In this document: positions 36,658 to 45,560 of the stretch, in pieces
Layout of the letters: every line of letters starts with the position of its first letter
Position numbering within the stretch: the first letter of the stretch is position 1
Position numbers and translations under genes: made by a program
The notes under the pieces: model-generated
Databases searched by the model: none
Told to the model about the DNA's origin: nothing
What the model saw: the letters and a program-made list of their open reading frames with translations, nothing else
From: CFX5 sp023384495
Lineage (GTDB): Bacteria > Chloroflexota > Anaerolineae > Caldilineales > Caldilineaceae
Assembly (NCBI GenBank): GCA_048499455.1
Contig: JASNZV010000001.1
Span: 186,001 to 250,000, forward strand
Reading direction: 5' to 3'
Length of the DNA: 64,000 bases

Positions 36658-37584
36658 CTAGCGTTCCTCGCCCTCGTAATAAACCCAGCGCCGGCTGCCC
36701 CACAATTGCAGCAGGGTGAGCCCCAAAATGATGGCAAAGAGAATCCACGCCAGCGCCGAGGCGTAGCCCATCTTCAGGTATTGAAAGGCGGCCTGATAGA
36801 TATAATAGACATAGACAAAGGTCGCGGTGCCCGGTCCGCCCTGCGTCATCACTAGCACATCAGTCAAGATTTGAAACGAGTTGATGGTCGAAATGACGAC
36901 GACAAAGAAGAGCACAGGGGAGATCATGGGCACGGTGACGTTGCGGAACTCGCTCCACCAGTTGGCCCCGTCGATGCGCGCCGCCTCATACAGGCTCTGC
37001 GGCACACCCTGAAGCCCGGCCAGGATGATGATCATATTGGCGCCGATCCCCCATAGGCTCTTGAGGATGAGCGCCGGTTTGGCCCAATCCTGGCTGGCAA
37101 GCCAGAGCGGCCCTTTGATCCCAAATAGCGAGAGCGAGTAGTTCACCAACCCCACCTGCGGGTTGAAGAGCCAGATCCAGAGGATCGCAATCGCCACCCC
37201 GCTGGCAATCGACGGCATGTAGTAGACGACGCGCAAAAAGGTGGCGCCGGGCAGGTTCTGATTGAGCAGAATCGCCACAAAGAGCGCGCCCAGTGTCCCC
37301 AACAAGACGCTGCCAAACGAGTAATAGAAAGTGTTGTAGGTGGCCGTCCAGAAGAGGGGGTCGTCGAAGAGAAGCTTGCGGAAATTCTCCAACCCCACCC
37401 ATTCGACAGTGGTCAGCCCCGTCCAGTTGGTGAAGCTAAAAGCGAACGACGCCAGCACTGGCCCCCCGGTGAAGAGGATCAGGCCGATCAGCCACGGCGC
37501 AATCGCCAAATAGAAGTCAACCTGTTCGCGCTGGCGCAACGTCAATGGCTGCCGGCGCAGAATCGAAGCAATGGTCAGCAACAT
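36658..37584 (-). CDS. Sugar ABC transporter permease (MalF/UgpA-like)
   Basis: Permease of 308 residues with six membrane segments (for example LIGLILFTGGPVLASFAFSF). The EAA loop is YEAARIDGANWWSEFRNVTVPMISPVLFF. It lies 21 nt upstream of the MalG-like partner, with which it should form the heterodimeric channel. The substrate is a carbohydrate by family, otherwise unknown. Confidence 0.94.
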   Translation of the reverse strand: MLLTIASILRRQPLTLRQREQVDFYLAIAPWLIGLILFTGGPVLASFAFSFTNWTGLTTVEWVGLENFRKLLFDDPLFWTATYNTFYYSFGSVLLGTLGALFVAILLNQNLPGATFLRVVYYMPSIASGVAIAILWIWLFNPQVGLVNYSLSLFGIKGPLWLASQDWAKPALILKSLWGIGANMIIILAGLQGVPQSLYEAARIDGANWWSEFRNVTVPMISPVLFFVVVISTINSFQILTDVLVMTQGGPGTATFVYVYYIYQAAFQYLKMGYASALAWILFAIILGLTLLQLWGSRRWVYYEGEER

Positions 37585-37663
37585 GCGCGTCTCCTCGAAC
37601 CATGCAGCGTGAGGAACGACGAGTGACCTTACACCTCACTCATCCCTCCTCACTTGCCATTCG

Positions 37664-39016
37664 TCAACTGCCGCGCAGGCGGGTCGCCGCCGCCTCAAGC
37701 ACGGGTGTGCCCTCGCTGATGATGGCGTTGATGGCGGCGTCCACCGTCGTCTCGCCATTTTGCAGCAATGTCGTCTGCCGGTTGAGGATATCGAGGATCT
37801 CGCCGCCGGCCAATGTCTGATAGGGGCGGTCGGTCATGGCGTAGGTTTCGAGCGCATCGAGGAAGTAGCTGGCGTGTTCGGGGGCCACGGGCGAATTCAT
37901 CCACGAATCGTAGGCGTCTTTGCGCGCTGGGCTGCCGCGCCCGGTGACGCCCCACATCGTCTCCATGCCTTCCTTCGAGAGGTACTCGCGCAGATAGTTA
38001 TAGCTCTCGGCCACCTGCTGGCTGTCGCGGGTGACGCCAAAACCGCTGCCGAATGAACCGGTGCCGCGCGTCGCCGGCCCTTGCGGCCACGGCGCCACAT
38101 CCCAACTGAAGGGGGCAAAGTTGGCCAGGGTGGGCGTGCTCCAAGAGGCCACATTGTTCATGGCGACCCGGCCTGAGATCCACGCACCTTGCTCAAAGGC
38201 CTGCGACTCAGCCGGCGTCGGCGCCGCCTTATCGGTGTGGATGATGTCCACCCAGAACTGCACCGCCGCACGCGCTTCGTCGCTATCGAGCTGGATGGCC
38301 GTCTCGTCGTCGTTGAACGGCTGAACGCCCCACCCATAGAGCATCGGGCCATTGGCGGTGTTGCCAAAATTGGGCAAGCTGCCGGCATAGCCCCACTGCG
38401 GGTTGTTCGGGTCGGAAAAGTCGGTGAGCGCAATCGCAGCCTCACGGAAATCGTCCATGGTCCAATCCGCGGTGGGGTAGTCATACCCAGCGGCGTCAAA
38501 GATGTCTTTGTTGTAGCCGAGGATGACGGGGCCATGGTCATAGGGGAGGGAATGCTGATTGCCGTTGAAGCGATAGAGACGCAGCGCCTCTTCCCAGATG
38601 CCCTCGATGTTGAATTCGGGGTCATTGTCGATATGATCTTGGATGCTGATGACAATGCCTTCGTAGTTCCACGGGAACGAGTAGCGGCCATGCACATAGA
38701 TCACATCGGGCAGCGTGCCGGCGGCAGCCCACGTGGGCACGATCTGGTTGTGGTCGCCCCAGGTGTTGTTGGTGACCGTGATGTTGATATTGGGGTGCTT
38801 CTCCATGTAGTTCTTGTCGAACTCGGCCTGGACGGGCTGGAAGGCCGCCTCCCAGTGGTGGCCAAAGCTCAGCGTGATACGCTCGGCTGCGGGCGCGGCG
38901 GCCCCGCCCCCACTTGGCGCAGCGCCTGGCGCCACACAGGCGGCCAGCGCCGTTGCCCCGGCCACGGTGGCGGAAAGCTGCAAAAACTTGCGGCGCGACA
39001 TCCCTTGAACTTGCAT
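37664..39016 (-). CDS. Sugar ABC transporter substrate-binding lipoprotein
   Basis: Extracellular solute-binding protein of the CUT1 (family 1) type, 450 residues. ATG 39016 is preceded by AAAGGAGGA. The signal peptide has a Tat-like MSRRKFLQLSATVAGATALAACVAPG with lipobox LAAC, so it is an exported, lipid-anchored protein. The mature part has the binding-protein pattern ITLSFGHHWEAAFQPVQAEFDKNYMEKHPNI and conserved aromatic residues that may stack on sugar. The frame continues upstream to 39250 but that stretch has no coding character. Transcription likely starts from the consensus promoter at 39167-39195. Confidence 0.95.
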   Translation of the reverse strand: MQVQGMSRRKFLQLSATVAGATALAACVAPGAAPSGGGAAAPAAERITLSFGHHWEAAFQPVQAEFDKNYMEKHPNINITVTNNTWGDHNQIVPTWAAAGTLPDVIYVHGRYSFPWNYEGIVISIQDHIDNDPEFNIEGIWEEALRLYRFNGNQHSLPYDHGPVILGYNKDIFDAAGYDYPTADWTMDDFREAAIALTDFSDPNNPQWGYAGSLPNFGNTANGPMLYGWGVQPFNDDETAIQLDSDEARAAVQFWVDIIHTDKAAPTPAESQAFEQGAWISGRVAMNNVASWSTPTLANFAPFSWDVAPWPQGPATRGTGSFGSGFGVTRDSQQVAESYNYLREYLSKEGMETMWGVTGRGSPARKDAYDSWMNSPVAPEHASYFLDALETYAMTDRPYQTLAGGEILDILNRQTTLLQNGETTVDAAINAIISEGTPVLEAAATRLRGS

Positions 39017-39166
39017 AGAATCCTCCTTTTGGTTCCAAACAGACAATTTGATGTGGATAGACGCAGGGTTGCCATCGATGAGCAAAGGATCGGCGGATTG
39101 GGAGACCGATCCCTTTGCCGATGACAGCCCCACGCAATACAGTGCAGAGCAGGAAGGGAGGGTCTG

Positions 39167-39195
39167 ATTATAGCCCACGCTCTGTATACTGTCAA
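39167..39195 (-). promoter_or_regulatory. Perfect sigma70-type promoter for the sugar-importer operon
   Basis: On the minus strand: TTGACA, exactly 17 nt, TATAAT. The start site would be near 39160, giving a 5' leader of about 145 nt before the binding-protein gene. A full-consensus promoter is expected to need repression, which fits the neighbouring LacI-type gene. Confidence 0.8.
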
Positions 39196-39215
39196 CACTT
39201 ATGTCAAGACAGGAT

Positions 39216-39256
39216 GTATAGGTGACAGTCACTTCAAAAGTGACTGTCACCTATAC
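39216..39256. repeat. Palindrome family 2, copy 3
   Basis: A perfect 19-bp stem (GTATAGGTGACAGTCACTT and complement) with loop CAA, just upstream of the -35 box. It may act as a terminator for the upstream lacI-type gene or as a protein site. A partial family 3 repeat lies at 39341-39372. The rest of 39017-39419 has no gene. Confidence 0.7.
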
Positions 39257-39419
39257 ACCTTATCGGACGCGCCCGTCAAGACACCCTAGGCAATTGCGAC
39301 CTTGACGAAAACCGGGGGGACTCTGGGTGCAGGCGCTAGAGTTCCAGTCGCTGAGGCCACTTTTCATTGTCAGAAGCCGAATTTATTCGTTGCTATGATG
39401 CAAGGCCCGCATCGCCCCT

Positions 39420-40424
39420 TCACGGTGGCGGTGCGGTCGAGCGGCGCTGGATCACCGGCGTCGGCAGGATGATCTCCTGCGGGGTGGAGGTCTCTTGCCC
39501 CAGCAGGCGGCCCAACAACAACTCTGTGGCCCGGCGCCCCATTTCGTTGGCCGGTTGGGTCGCCACCGTCAGGAACGGTTCCAGCATAATCGTCGGGGGG
39601 AGGTCGTCAAAGGCCACCAGTGAAATATCTTCGGGCACCCTCAACCCACGCTCGCGCAGCACATGAAACGCGCCAATCGCAATAAAATTGTTAGCGGCAA
39701 AAAGCGCTGTCGGGCCAGGCTGCTGGGACAATGCACACTCGGCCATGCGCCGCCCACCGGCCACCGTATAGGCGTCGACAAAGAAAAGATCAGCCGGCGG
39801 TGTCAGCCCAGCGTGGCGAAAGGCCCGCTGGTAGCCCGCCACTCGGTCTTGGGCGGTCGAAACATCGGCCGGCCCCGACAACATCCCGATCCGGCGATGG
39901 CCCAGCTCCAACAGCAACGAGGTGAGGTCAAAGGCCGCGCGCTCTGATTCGCCGCGGATGACATCCACCTCCACCCCTGGCGCCCGGCGATCAAGCACCA
40001 CCACGGTGATGCCGTGTTGCTGAAGAAAGGCAATCGGTTCAGGGGCGCTGCGCGCCGGCACCAACAACACCCCATCCACCTGCTTCTGCACCAGAACAGT
40101 CAGATATTCATCCTGCTTATGCTCAGACTCATCGGTGTTGCAAAAGATGACATTGAACCCCTGGTTGCTGGCGACATCCTCGACCCCACGCGCCAACGTG
40201 GTAAAAAAGGGATTGGTGATGTCGGTCAGCACCAACGCCAACGTCTTTGTCTGTTTCGACCGCAGACTTCGCGCCAGTGAATTGGGCACATAACCCAATT
40301 CGGCAATGGCGGCCTCGATTCGCTCGCGTGTGGCCGGGCGGACATAGCCGCGACGGTTGAGCACCCGCGAGACTGTCATGGTCGAGACAGCGGCCCGGCG
40401 CGCAACGTCGCGTATGGTGCTCAT
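39420..40424 (-). CDS. LacI family transcriptional regulator
   Basis: A repressor of 334 residues. The N-terminal helix-turn-helix TIRDVARRAAVSTMTVSRVLN and hinge helix NSLARSLRSKQT are classic. The periplasmic-binding-protein-like effector domain follows (TLALVLTDITNPFFTTLARGVED, GVLLVPARSAPEP, ISLVAFDDLPP). It is divergent from no gene, lies upstream of the sugar importer on the same strand and is expected to control it. A 36-bp palindrome 72 nt upstream of its start is a likely autoregulatory operator. Confidence 0.95.
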   Translation of the reverse strand: MSTIRDVARRAAVSTMTVSRVLNRRGYVRPATRERIEAAIAELGYVPNSLARSLRSKQTKTLALVLTDITNPFFTTLARGVEDVASNQGFNVIFCNTDESEHKQDEYLTVLVQKQVDGVLLVPARSAPEPIAFLQQHGITVVVLDRRAPGVEVDVIRGESERAAFDLTSLLLELGHRRIGMLSGPADVSTAQDRVAGYQRAFRHAGLTPPADLFFVDAYTVAGGRRMAECALSQQPGPTALFAANNFIAIGAFHVLRERGLRVPEDISLVAFDDLPPTIMLEPFLTVATQPANEMGRRATELLLGRLLGQETSTPQEIILPTPVIQRRSTAPPP

Positions 40425-40495
40425 CGGTTCAGGTCAGATGTTCGATCTTGAAATGCTAGGACTGATATACAAGGGAGGACAACACAGAAACCCGC

Positions 40496-40531
40496 ATAAG
40501 TTACCGGTAACATATGTTACCGGTAACTTAT
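40496..40531. promoter_or_regulatory. 36-bp perfect palindrome with two TTACCGGTAA boxes
   Basis: Two identical self-complementary TTACCGGTAA boxes, separated by CATATG and flanked by ATAAG/CTTAT, form one perfect 36-bp palindrome upstream of the lacI-type gene. A central CG in a 10-bp palindrome is typical of LacI-family operators. It is probably the site bound by the adjacent repressor. No such box is seen at 39167-39195. Confidence 0.75.
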
Positions 40532-40616
40532 CACAGGCAATGAAGATTGTCAAATAGAAATTGGTCTGGTTGCAGGGCAATCGCGGGCTTGGACAAAACA
40601 AGGGCACAACCGGCAA

Positions 40617-40910
40617 TCATTTGGCGAGCAAGGCCTGTGCGATGGCTTGCCACTCGGCTTCGAGCGATTCATCCGTCATGGGCTTGCCGGCGCGGCGATA
40701 CCAGTAGCCGGCGTTGGCAAGGTCGCCCTCTTTGCGATGCAAATAGGCATGCACCCAGTCACAGGTTGGCTCGCCCTCGCGCGACTGGCAGAGCTTGTGA
40801 GCCGCAGCCCAATCTCCATGTCTGTCTTGCCATAGCGCTTGCAGCGCAAGGGATAAGTCAGCCGGGGGCTTGGGCTGCGTCAGTGAGGCAGTAAAGGAAG
40901 CAAGATCCAT
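40617..40910 (-). CDS. Conserved hypothetical protein (97 aa)
   Basis: A small soluble helical protein. The segment LSLALQALWQDRHGDWAAAH and CDWVHAYLHRKEGDLANAGYWYRRAGKP are characteristic of a widespread uncharacterised family of about 100 residues with a TPR-like helix pair. ATG 40910 follows GGAGG. No function is known and its neighbours (lacI, pst) give no hint. Confidence 0.85.
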   Translation of the reverse strand: MDLASFTASLTQPKPPADLSLALQALWQDRHGDWAAAHKLCQSREGEPTCDWVHAYLHRKEGDLANAGYWYRRAGKPMTDESLEAEWQAIAQALLAK

Positions 40911-40936
40911 GCGTCAACCTCCAATCAATTGTTCAA

Positions 40937-41015
40937 GTGCGGTTGCTTTGAAAACGCGCATGAGGAGTCGGCCAAAGCTGTAGAGAACTCGCGTTTTCAA
41001 ACAGAGCCGCGTATT
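40937..41015 (+). repeat. Palindromic repeat family 1, copy 5
   Basis: GTGCGGTTGCTTTGAAAACG ... CTCGCGTTTTCAAACAGAGC plus CGCGTATT. Its middle shares GAGTCGGCCAAAGCTG with copy 1, so these two are the closest pair. It lies between the small hypothetical gene and the end of the pst operon. Confidence 0.85.
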
Positions 41016-41048
41016 ATAACAGAATCCTGTGCCGGTGTGCGCCTCGCC

Positions 41049-41825
41049 TTACCCCTGGCGGCCATTGATATAGGCCTCGGTCAACGATTCGCGCGGGGCC
41101 ACAAAGAGTTCACGGGTCGGGCCATATTCTACCAGCTTTCCCAACCAAAAGAAACCGGTATGGTGTGAAACGCGCGCCGCCTGCTGCATGTTGTGGGTGA
41201 CGATCACGATGGTGTAATTGACCGCCAGCCGCCGCATCAAGTCCTCGATGTGCAACGTTGCCAGGGGGTCCAACGCCGAGCAGGGTTCATCCATGAGGAT
41301 GACCTCGGGATGCACCGCGAGGGTGCGCGCCAGGCAGAGACGTTGCTGTTGGCCCGGGTTGAGCGTCAACGCCGATGTATGCAGGTTGTCCTTTACTTCA
41401 TCCCAGAGCGCAGCGTCACGCAGGCTTGCTTCGACAAGTTCATTCAGGTTGCGGGTTTTGCCCATGCCCAACACCCGCGGACCAAACGCCACATTGTCAT
41501 AGATGCTTTGCGGAAACGGGTTGGGGCGCTGAAAGACCATGCCCACCCGCTGGCGCAGTTCGGTCACATCCACATCGGCGGCATAGATATTCTGGCCGTT
41601 GAGCAGAATTTCGCCCTCGGCGCGCGCGCTGGGCACGGTGTCGTTCATGCGGTTGAGCGAGCGCAAGAAGGTGGACTTGCCGCAGCCCGAAGGGCCAATC
41701 AGCGCCGTAATCTGTTTGTCGAGAATGGGCAGGTTGAGCCTGGCCAGCGCCTGAAACGAACCATAGAAAAAGCTGAAGTCTTTGACATCGATCTTATTTT
41801 GGAGATCAACCGAAGCGCCCGACAA
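41049..41825 (-). CDS. pstB: Phosphate ABC transporter ATP-binding protein PstB (second copy)
   Basis: ATPase of the high-affinity phosphate importer, 258 residues. P-loop GPSGCGKSTFLRSLNRMND, signature-region LNPGQQQRLCLARTL (LNPGQ rather than LSGGQ), Walker B VILMDEPCSALDPLAT and the PstB-type HNMQQAARVSHHTGFFW. The start is TTG 41825, with GGAGG upstream, inside the last codons of the other pstB (20-nt overlap), so the two are coupled. It is the last gene of the pst operon. Confidence 0.95.
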   Translation of the reverse strand: MSGASVDLQNKIDVKDFSFFYGSFQALARLNLPILDKQITALIGPSGCGKSTFLRSLNRMNDTVPSARAEGEILLNGQNIYAADVDVTELRQRVGMVFQRPNPFPQSIYDNVAFGPRVLGMGKTRNLNELVEASLRDAALWDEVKDNLHTSALTLNPGQQQRLCLARTLAVHPEVILMDEPCSALDPLATLHIEDLMRRLAVNYTIVIVTHNMQQAARVSHHTGFFWLGKLVEYGPTRELFVAPRESLTEAYINGRQG

Positions 41826-42588
41826 CGTAATCCTCCGTTCGCTTGTTCGTTGGGTTGATAAACATCTGTTGGCGCGACCCCACTTCGATCAGCTCGCCGC
41901 CCAGCATAAACGCAGCGCGATCGGCAATTCGCGCCGCCTGTTGCACACTGTGCGGCACCATAATGATGGTATAGCGCTGTTTGAGCGTCAGCAGCGATTC
42001 CTCCACGGTGGCGGTTGAGATTGGGTCAAGCCCAGAGGTTGGGTTGTCGAGCAGGATCACCTCAGGCTCGAGGGCCAGGCTGCGCGCCAGGCAGAGCCGC
42101 TGCTTCTGCCCCCCCGAGAGCGCAAAGGCCGAGGTGTGCAGGCGGTCTTTCACTTCATTCCAGAGCGCGGCCTGTTTGAGCGAACGAGTAACGCGCTCCT
42201 CCAACACCTGCGCGTTGCGAATCCCAGCCATGCGCAGCCCATAGGTCAAATTGTCGAAGATCGACCCAGGCAGCGGCGTCGGAATGGCGAAGACCATGCT
42301 CACCCGGCGCCGCAACTCGGTGACATCCACATTCGGGGCAAAGATGTCTTGGCCATTGATGCGCACCACCCCGTTTCGTTGGGCGCCCTCGATGAGGTCG
42401 GAAAGGCGATTGAGCACACGCAGCAGGGTGGATTTTCCACTGCGCGAGGGCCCAAAAAGCACGAAAAGCTCGTTGGGCTGAATGGACAGCGCAATCTCTT
42501 TGAGCGCCACAATCTGGTCGGGAAAGGTAAACGTGAGCTTGTCGATTTCGACTTTTGGAGGAATATTGGGCTGACTTTGTTTGTTCAA
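41806..42588 (-). CDS. pstB: Phosphate ABC transporter ATP-binding protein PstB (first copy, diverged)
   Basis: 260 residues, PstB-like. P-loop GPSRSGKSTLLRVLNRLSDL (Arg replacing the usual Gly/Ala), signature LSGGQKQRLCLARSL and Walker B VILLDNPTSGLDPIST, in which Asn replaces the catalytic Glu after the Walker B Asp. The companion pstB has a normal Glu but LNPGQ in place of LSGGQ, so a heterodimeric ATPase with unequal sites is possible. It starts 12 nt after pstA ends. Confidence 0.92.
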   Translation of the reverse strand: MNKQSQPNIPPKVEIDKLTFTFPDQIVALKEIALSIQPNELFVLFGPSRSGKSTLLRVLNRLSDLIEGAQRNGVVRINGQDIFAPNVDVTELRRRVSMVFAIPTPLPGSIFDNLTYGLRMAGIRNAQVLEERVTRSLKQAALWNEVKDRLHTSAFALSGGQKQRLCLARSLALEPEVILLDNPTSGLDPISTATVEESLLTLKQRYTIIMVPHSVQQAARIADRAAFMLGGELIEVGSRQQMFINPTNKRTEDYVVGRFG

Positions 42589-42600
42589 TTGAGATGTTTT

Positions 42601-43446
42601 CTACCATTCGCGCCGGCGGCGCATATGCGTACGCAACACAGTTGCCACGAGCGTCAACGAGAGCACCACCAACAACAGCACGAGCGCCGTCCCATATTGC
42701 AGCGTAAGCGGCATGCCCGGCACCTGGGTGGCAATCACATATAGATGGTAGGGCAGCGCCATTGTCTGGTCAAACAGCGAGCCAGGCAATGCGGGCAAAT
42801 AAAACGCAGCCACGGTGAAGAGGATCGGCGCGGTTTCGCCAGCGGCGCGCCCCAGGCCCAGAATGATGCCGGTGATGATGCCGGGCAGCGCGTGAGGCAG
42901 CACCTGGTGACGGATCGTCTGCCAGCGGGTGGCGCCCAGGCTGAGGCTCACCATGCGAAATTCGCGCGGCACGGCCAAGATTGCCTCTTCCGCCGTGCTG
43001 ATCACAACGGGCAGCGTCATCAGCCCCAAGGTGAGCGACCCGGCGATGATCGATGTGCCCAGGTTCAAAAAGAGGACAAATGCGCCCAACCCAAACAGCC
43101 CGTAAACAATCGACGGGATGCCGGCCAGGTTGACGATGGCCATCCGCACCCCACGCGTCATCCGATTGTCGCCTGCGTATTCGGCCAAATAAATCGCTGC
43201 CGCAATGGCAAGCGGAAAGGAGGCGATGGCAGTGCCAAAGGTCAAGACGACGGTGCCGAGCAATGCCGGCATGATGCCACCCTCGCGCATGCCGTTGCGC
43301 GGGGCGGTGGTCAGGAATTCCCACGAAAGCGCGCCCATCCCATGGTAGACAATATAGACGATCACCAGCACGATGGGCGCGACAACCAAAGCGGCAACGA
43401 TGGAAATGATGATGCGGGCCAGATGGTTGGTCTGTTGACGCGTCAC
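42601..43446 (-). CDS. pstA: Phosphate ABC transporter permease PstA
   Basis: Permease of 281 residues with six hydrophobic segments. PstA features are LGTVVLTFGTAIASFPLAIAAAIYLAEYA, GIPSIVYGLFGLGAFVLFL and the cytoplasmic loop REFRMVSLSLGATRWQTIRHQVLPHALPGIITGIILGLGRAAGETAP. The start is GTG 43446. It pairs with PstC to form the channel. Confidence 0.96.
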   Translation of the reverse strand: MTRQQTNHLARIIISIVAALVVAPIVLVIVYIVYHGMGALSWEFLTTAPRNGMREGGIMPALLGTVVLTFGTAIASFPLAIAAAIYLAEYAGDNRMTRGVRMAIVNLAGIPSIVYGLFGLGAFVLFLNLGTSIIAGSLTLGLMTLPVVISTAEEAILAVPREFRMVSLSLGATRWQTIRHQVLPHALPGIITGIILGLGRAAGETAPILFTVAAFYLPALPGSLFDQTMALPYHLYVIATQVPGMPLTLQYGTALVLLLVVLSLTLVATVLRTHMRRRREW

Positions 43447-43528
43447 GTTCGACTTCCTATCAACTGCTTGCGACTGGCTCTATTATGCATGGATATGTGC
43501 ATGGATGAATAACCCTGCGTGATGCAAT

Positions 43529-44476
43529 TCATAATTGGCTGCGGCGGCCTTTCCCCTGACCGCCGATGAGCGCGCCGGCCAGGCTATTGATGACGAATGT
43601 GATCAAAAAGAGCACGATGCCAATGGCAAAGAGCATTTGATAGTGCAGGCTTCCCTGCGCCACCTCGCCCATCTCGGCGGCAATGGTGGCGGTCATTGTC
43701 CGCACCGGCTGGAAGAACAAGCCAAAACCCAGGCCCGGTATGTTGGCCGCGTTGCCCGTCACCATCATCACCGCCATGGTCTCGCCAATCGCGCGCCCAA
43801 TCCCCAACACCACGGCAATGACCACCCCCGAACGCGCCGCCGGCGCGACGACACGCCAAACCGTCTGCCACTGGGTTGCCCCCAGCGCCAGCGCCGCATC
43901 CCGATACTCTTTGGGCACCGCATAGAGCGCATCTTCCGAGATGCTGATGATGGTGGGCAGCGACATGTACGCAAGGATCAGCGCGCCGGTGAAGGCGGTC
44001 AACCCTGTAGGCGCGCCCAGTTGCTGGACAAGGGGCGCCAACACAACCCATCCCAGAAAACCGAGCACAATCGAAGGGATGCCGGCCAACACCTCGATCA
44101 ACGGTTTTAGCAACTCGCGCTGCCACGGGGGGGCAATCTCGCCCAAGTAGATCGCCGTGACCAGCCCCAACGGAACCGCGATCAAAATTGCGCCCAGGGT
44201 GACGATCAACGAGCCGGCCAGCAATGGCAACAGGCCGTATAGCCCGTCGATGGGATACCACCGGACCCCCAAGAGTTGGGATGGGGGCACTCGAACAAAG
44301 GCTGGCAGCCCTTCACGCAACAAAAACAAAAAGATGAGGCCAATGATCAAAATGGCGGAAATGCCTGCGCTGCGGATCAACGACTCGATCAGCCATTCAC
44401 CCCAACGCCGGCGCGGTTGCGCTTCCAACGAGGGTTGCGCAGCCGGGAGCGGGGTCGCTTGTCCCATGTTTACCAC
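43529..44476 (-). CDS. pstC: Phosphate ABC transporter permease PstC
   Basis: Permease of about 315 residues with six membrane segments after a cytoplasmic N-terminus. Family landmarks are GTLIVTLGAILIAVPLG-type helices, LAGIPSIVLGFLGWVVLAPL and YRDAALALGATQWQTVWRVVAPAARSGVVIAVVLGIGRAIGETMAV. GTG 44476 lies 10 nt after AAAGGAG and is preferred; ATG 44467 is three codons further in. A long upstream frame to 44614 is spacer between pstS and pstC. Confidence 0.94.
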   Translation of the reverse strand: MVNMGQATPLPAAQPSLEAQPRRRWGEWLIESLIRSAGISAILIIGLIFLFLLREGLPAFVRVPPSQLLGVRWYPIDGLYGLLPLLAGSLIVTLGAILIAVPLGLVTAIYLGEIAPPWQRELLKPLIEVLAGIPSIVLGFLGWVVLAPLVQQLGAPTGLTAFTGALILAYMSLPTIISISEDALYAVPKEYRDAALALGATQWQTVWRVVAPAARSGVVIAVVLGIGRAIGETMAVMMVTGNAANIPGLGFGLFFQPVRTMTATIAAEMGEVAQGSLHYQMLFAIGIVLFLITFVINSLAGALIGGQGKGRRSQL

Positions 44477-44591
44477 TGAACCAATACTCCTTTGACGAAA
44501 CTGACAGAGATCCTTTGCGATGACCCAGATGTCGATCTGTGTGCCTGCCATGACAAACCAGGTTGGCCCTATGGACGAACGGTGCAACACG

Positions 44592-45506
44592 TTATGGCGC
44601 CAGCAGCGGCACAAAGCCCAGTTCGGCTACAATCTGCTGCCCCTCTGCCCCGCGAATCCAGGCCAGATAATCGGCAAGGGCAGGGGGAGGTTCACCCGCC
44701 GTGTACATATAGAGTGGCCGGGCAATCGGATACGTACCATCAAGCCCCGTCGCCACCGAAGGCAGCACATAGGGTTGGTTGCGGCCGGCAGCCACCGCGA
44801 TCAGCTTCTCGTGTGCGGGGTCCACATAGCCAAGCCCATCATAGCCGATAGCGTTCGGGTTGCGGCGCAACTCGCTTGTGATCCCCACCGACGATGGCAT
44901 CAGCAACGTCTGCGGTGCAAAAATATCGCTGTTGTCGGGGTCACCCTTTCGCACTACTTCTTCCAGAAAATAGACATGCGTGCCCGAGTTCGTCTCACGC
45001 GATAGGAGCACAATCGGGGCGTCGTTGCCCCCCAACTCACGCCAATTGGTCACCCGCCCGGTGAAGATATCGGCCAGTTGGTCGATGGTCAACTCACCCA
45101 CAGGGTTGTCTGGATGCACGGCAATCGCCAGCGCATCAATGGCGACCACATATTCGATAGGCTCGACGCCATTGGCCTGTGCACTGGCGATCTCATCGTC
45201 TTTCATTTCGCGCGACGCATTGGCAAGGTCCACTGTCCCGTTGATCAACGCGGCAATGCCAGTGCCGGAACCACCCCCGGTCACCGCGATCTGCAGCGTG
45301 GGATCGACCTGCCGATAAGCCTCGGCCCAAGCCAACGCCAGGTTCACCAACGTGTCGGAGCCTTTGTTCTGGATCGCCCGCTGGGGCCTCGATGCAGCCG
45401 CAGCCGAGGATGGCTGCTCTGCCCCGCCGCTGCACGACACCGCCAGCCAAAGGATCGTCGCCAGACCAACCACAGCGCCCCATCTCTGTTTGCGCAATCG
45501 AAACAT
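44592..45506 (-). CDS. pstS: Phosphate-binding lipoprotein PstS
   Basis: Extracellular phosphate receptor of 304 residues. Lipoprotein signal MFRLRKQRWGAVVGLATILWLAVSC with lipobox LAVSC. Phosphate contacts: the NKGSDTLVNLA loop, TGGGSGTGIAALINGTVDLANASR (GSGxG loop) and LLSRETNSGTHVYF. First gene of pstSCABB, with a Pho-box-like region upstream. No phoU is seen at the end of the operon. Confidence 0.96.
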   Translation of the reverse strand: MFRLRKQRWGAVVGLATILWLAVSCSGGAEQPSSAAAASRPQRAIQNKGSDTLVNLALAWAEAYRQVDPTLQIAVTGGGSGTGIAALINGTVDLANASREMKDDEIASAQANGVEPIEYVVAIDALAIAVHPDNPVGELTIDQLADIFTGRVTNWRELGGNDAPIVLLSRETNSGTHVYFLEEVVRKGDPDNSDIFAPQTLLMPSSVGITSELRRNPNAIGYDGLGYVDPAHEKLIAVAAGRNQPYVLPSVATGLDGTYPIARPLYMYTAGEPPPALADYLAWIRGAEGQQIVAELGFVPLLAP

Positions 45507-45560
45507 TCTCTTCCCACCATCGCTCGATCATCCGAACCACGCAAAGGCCAAGCCCAAGCT

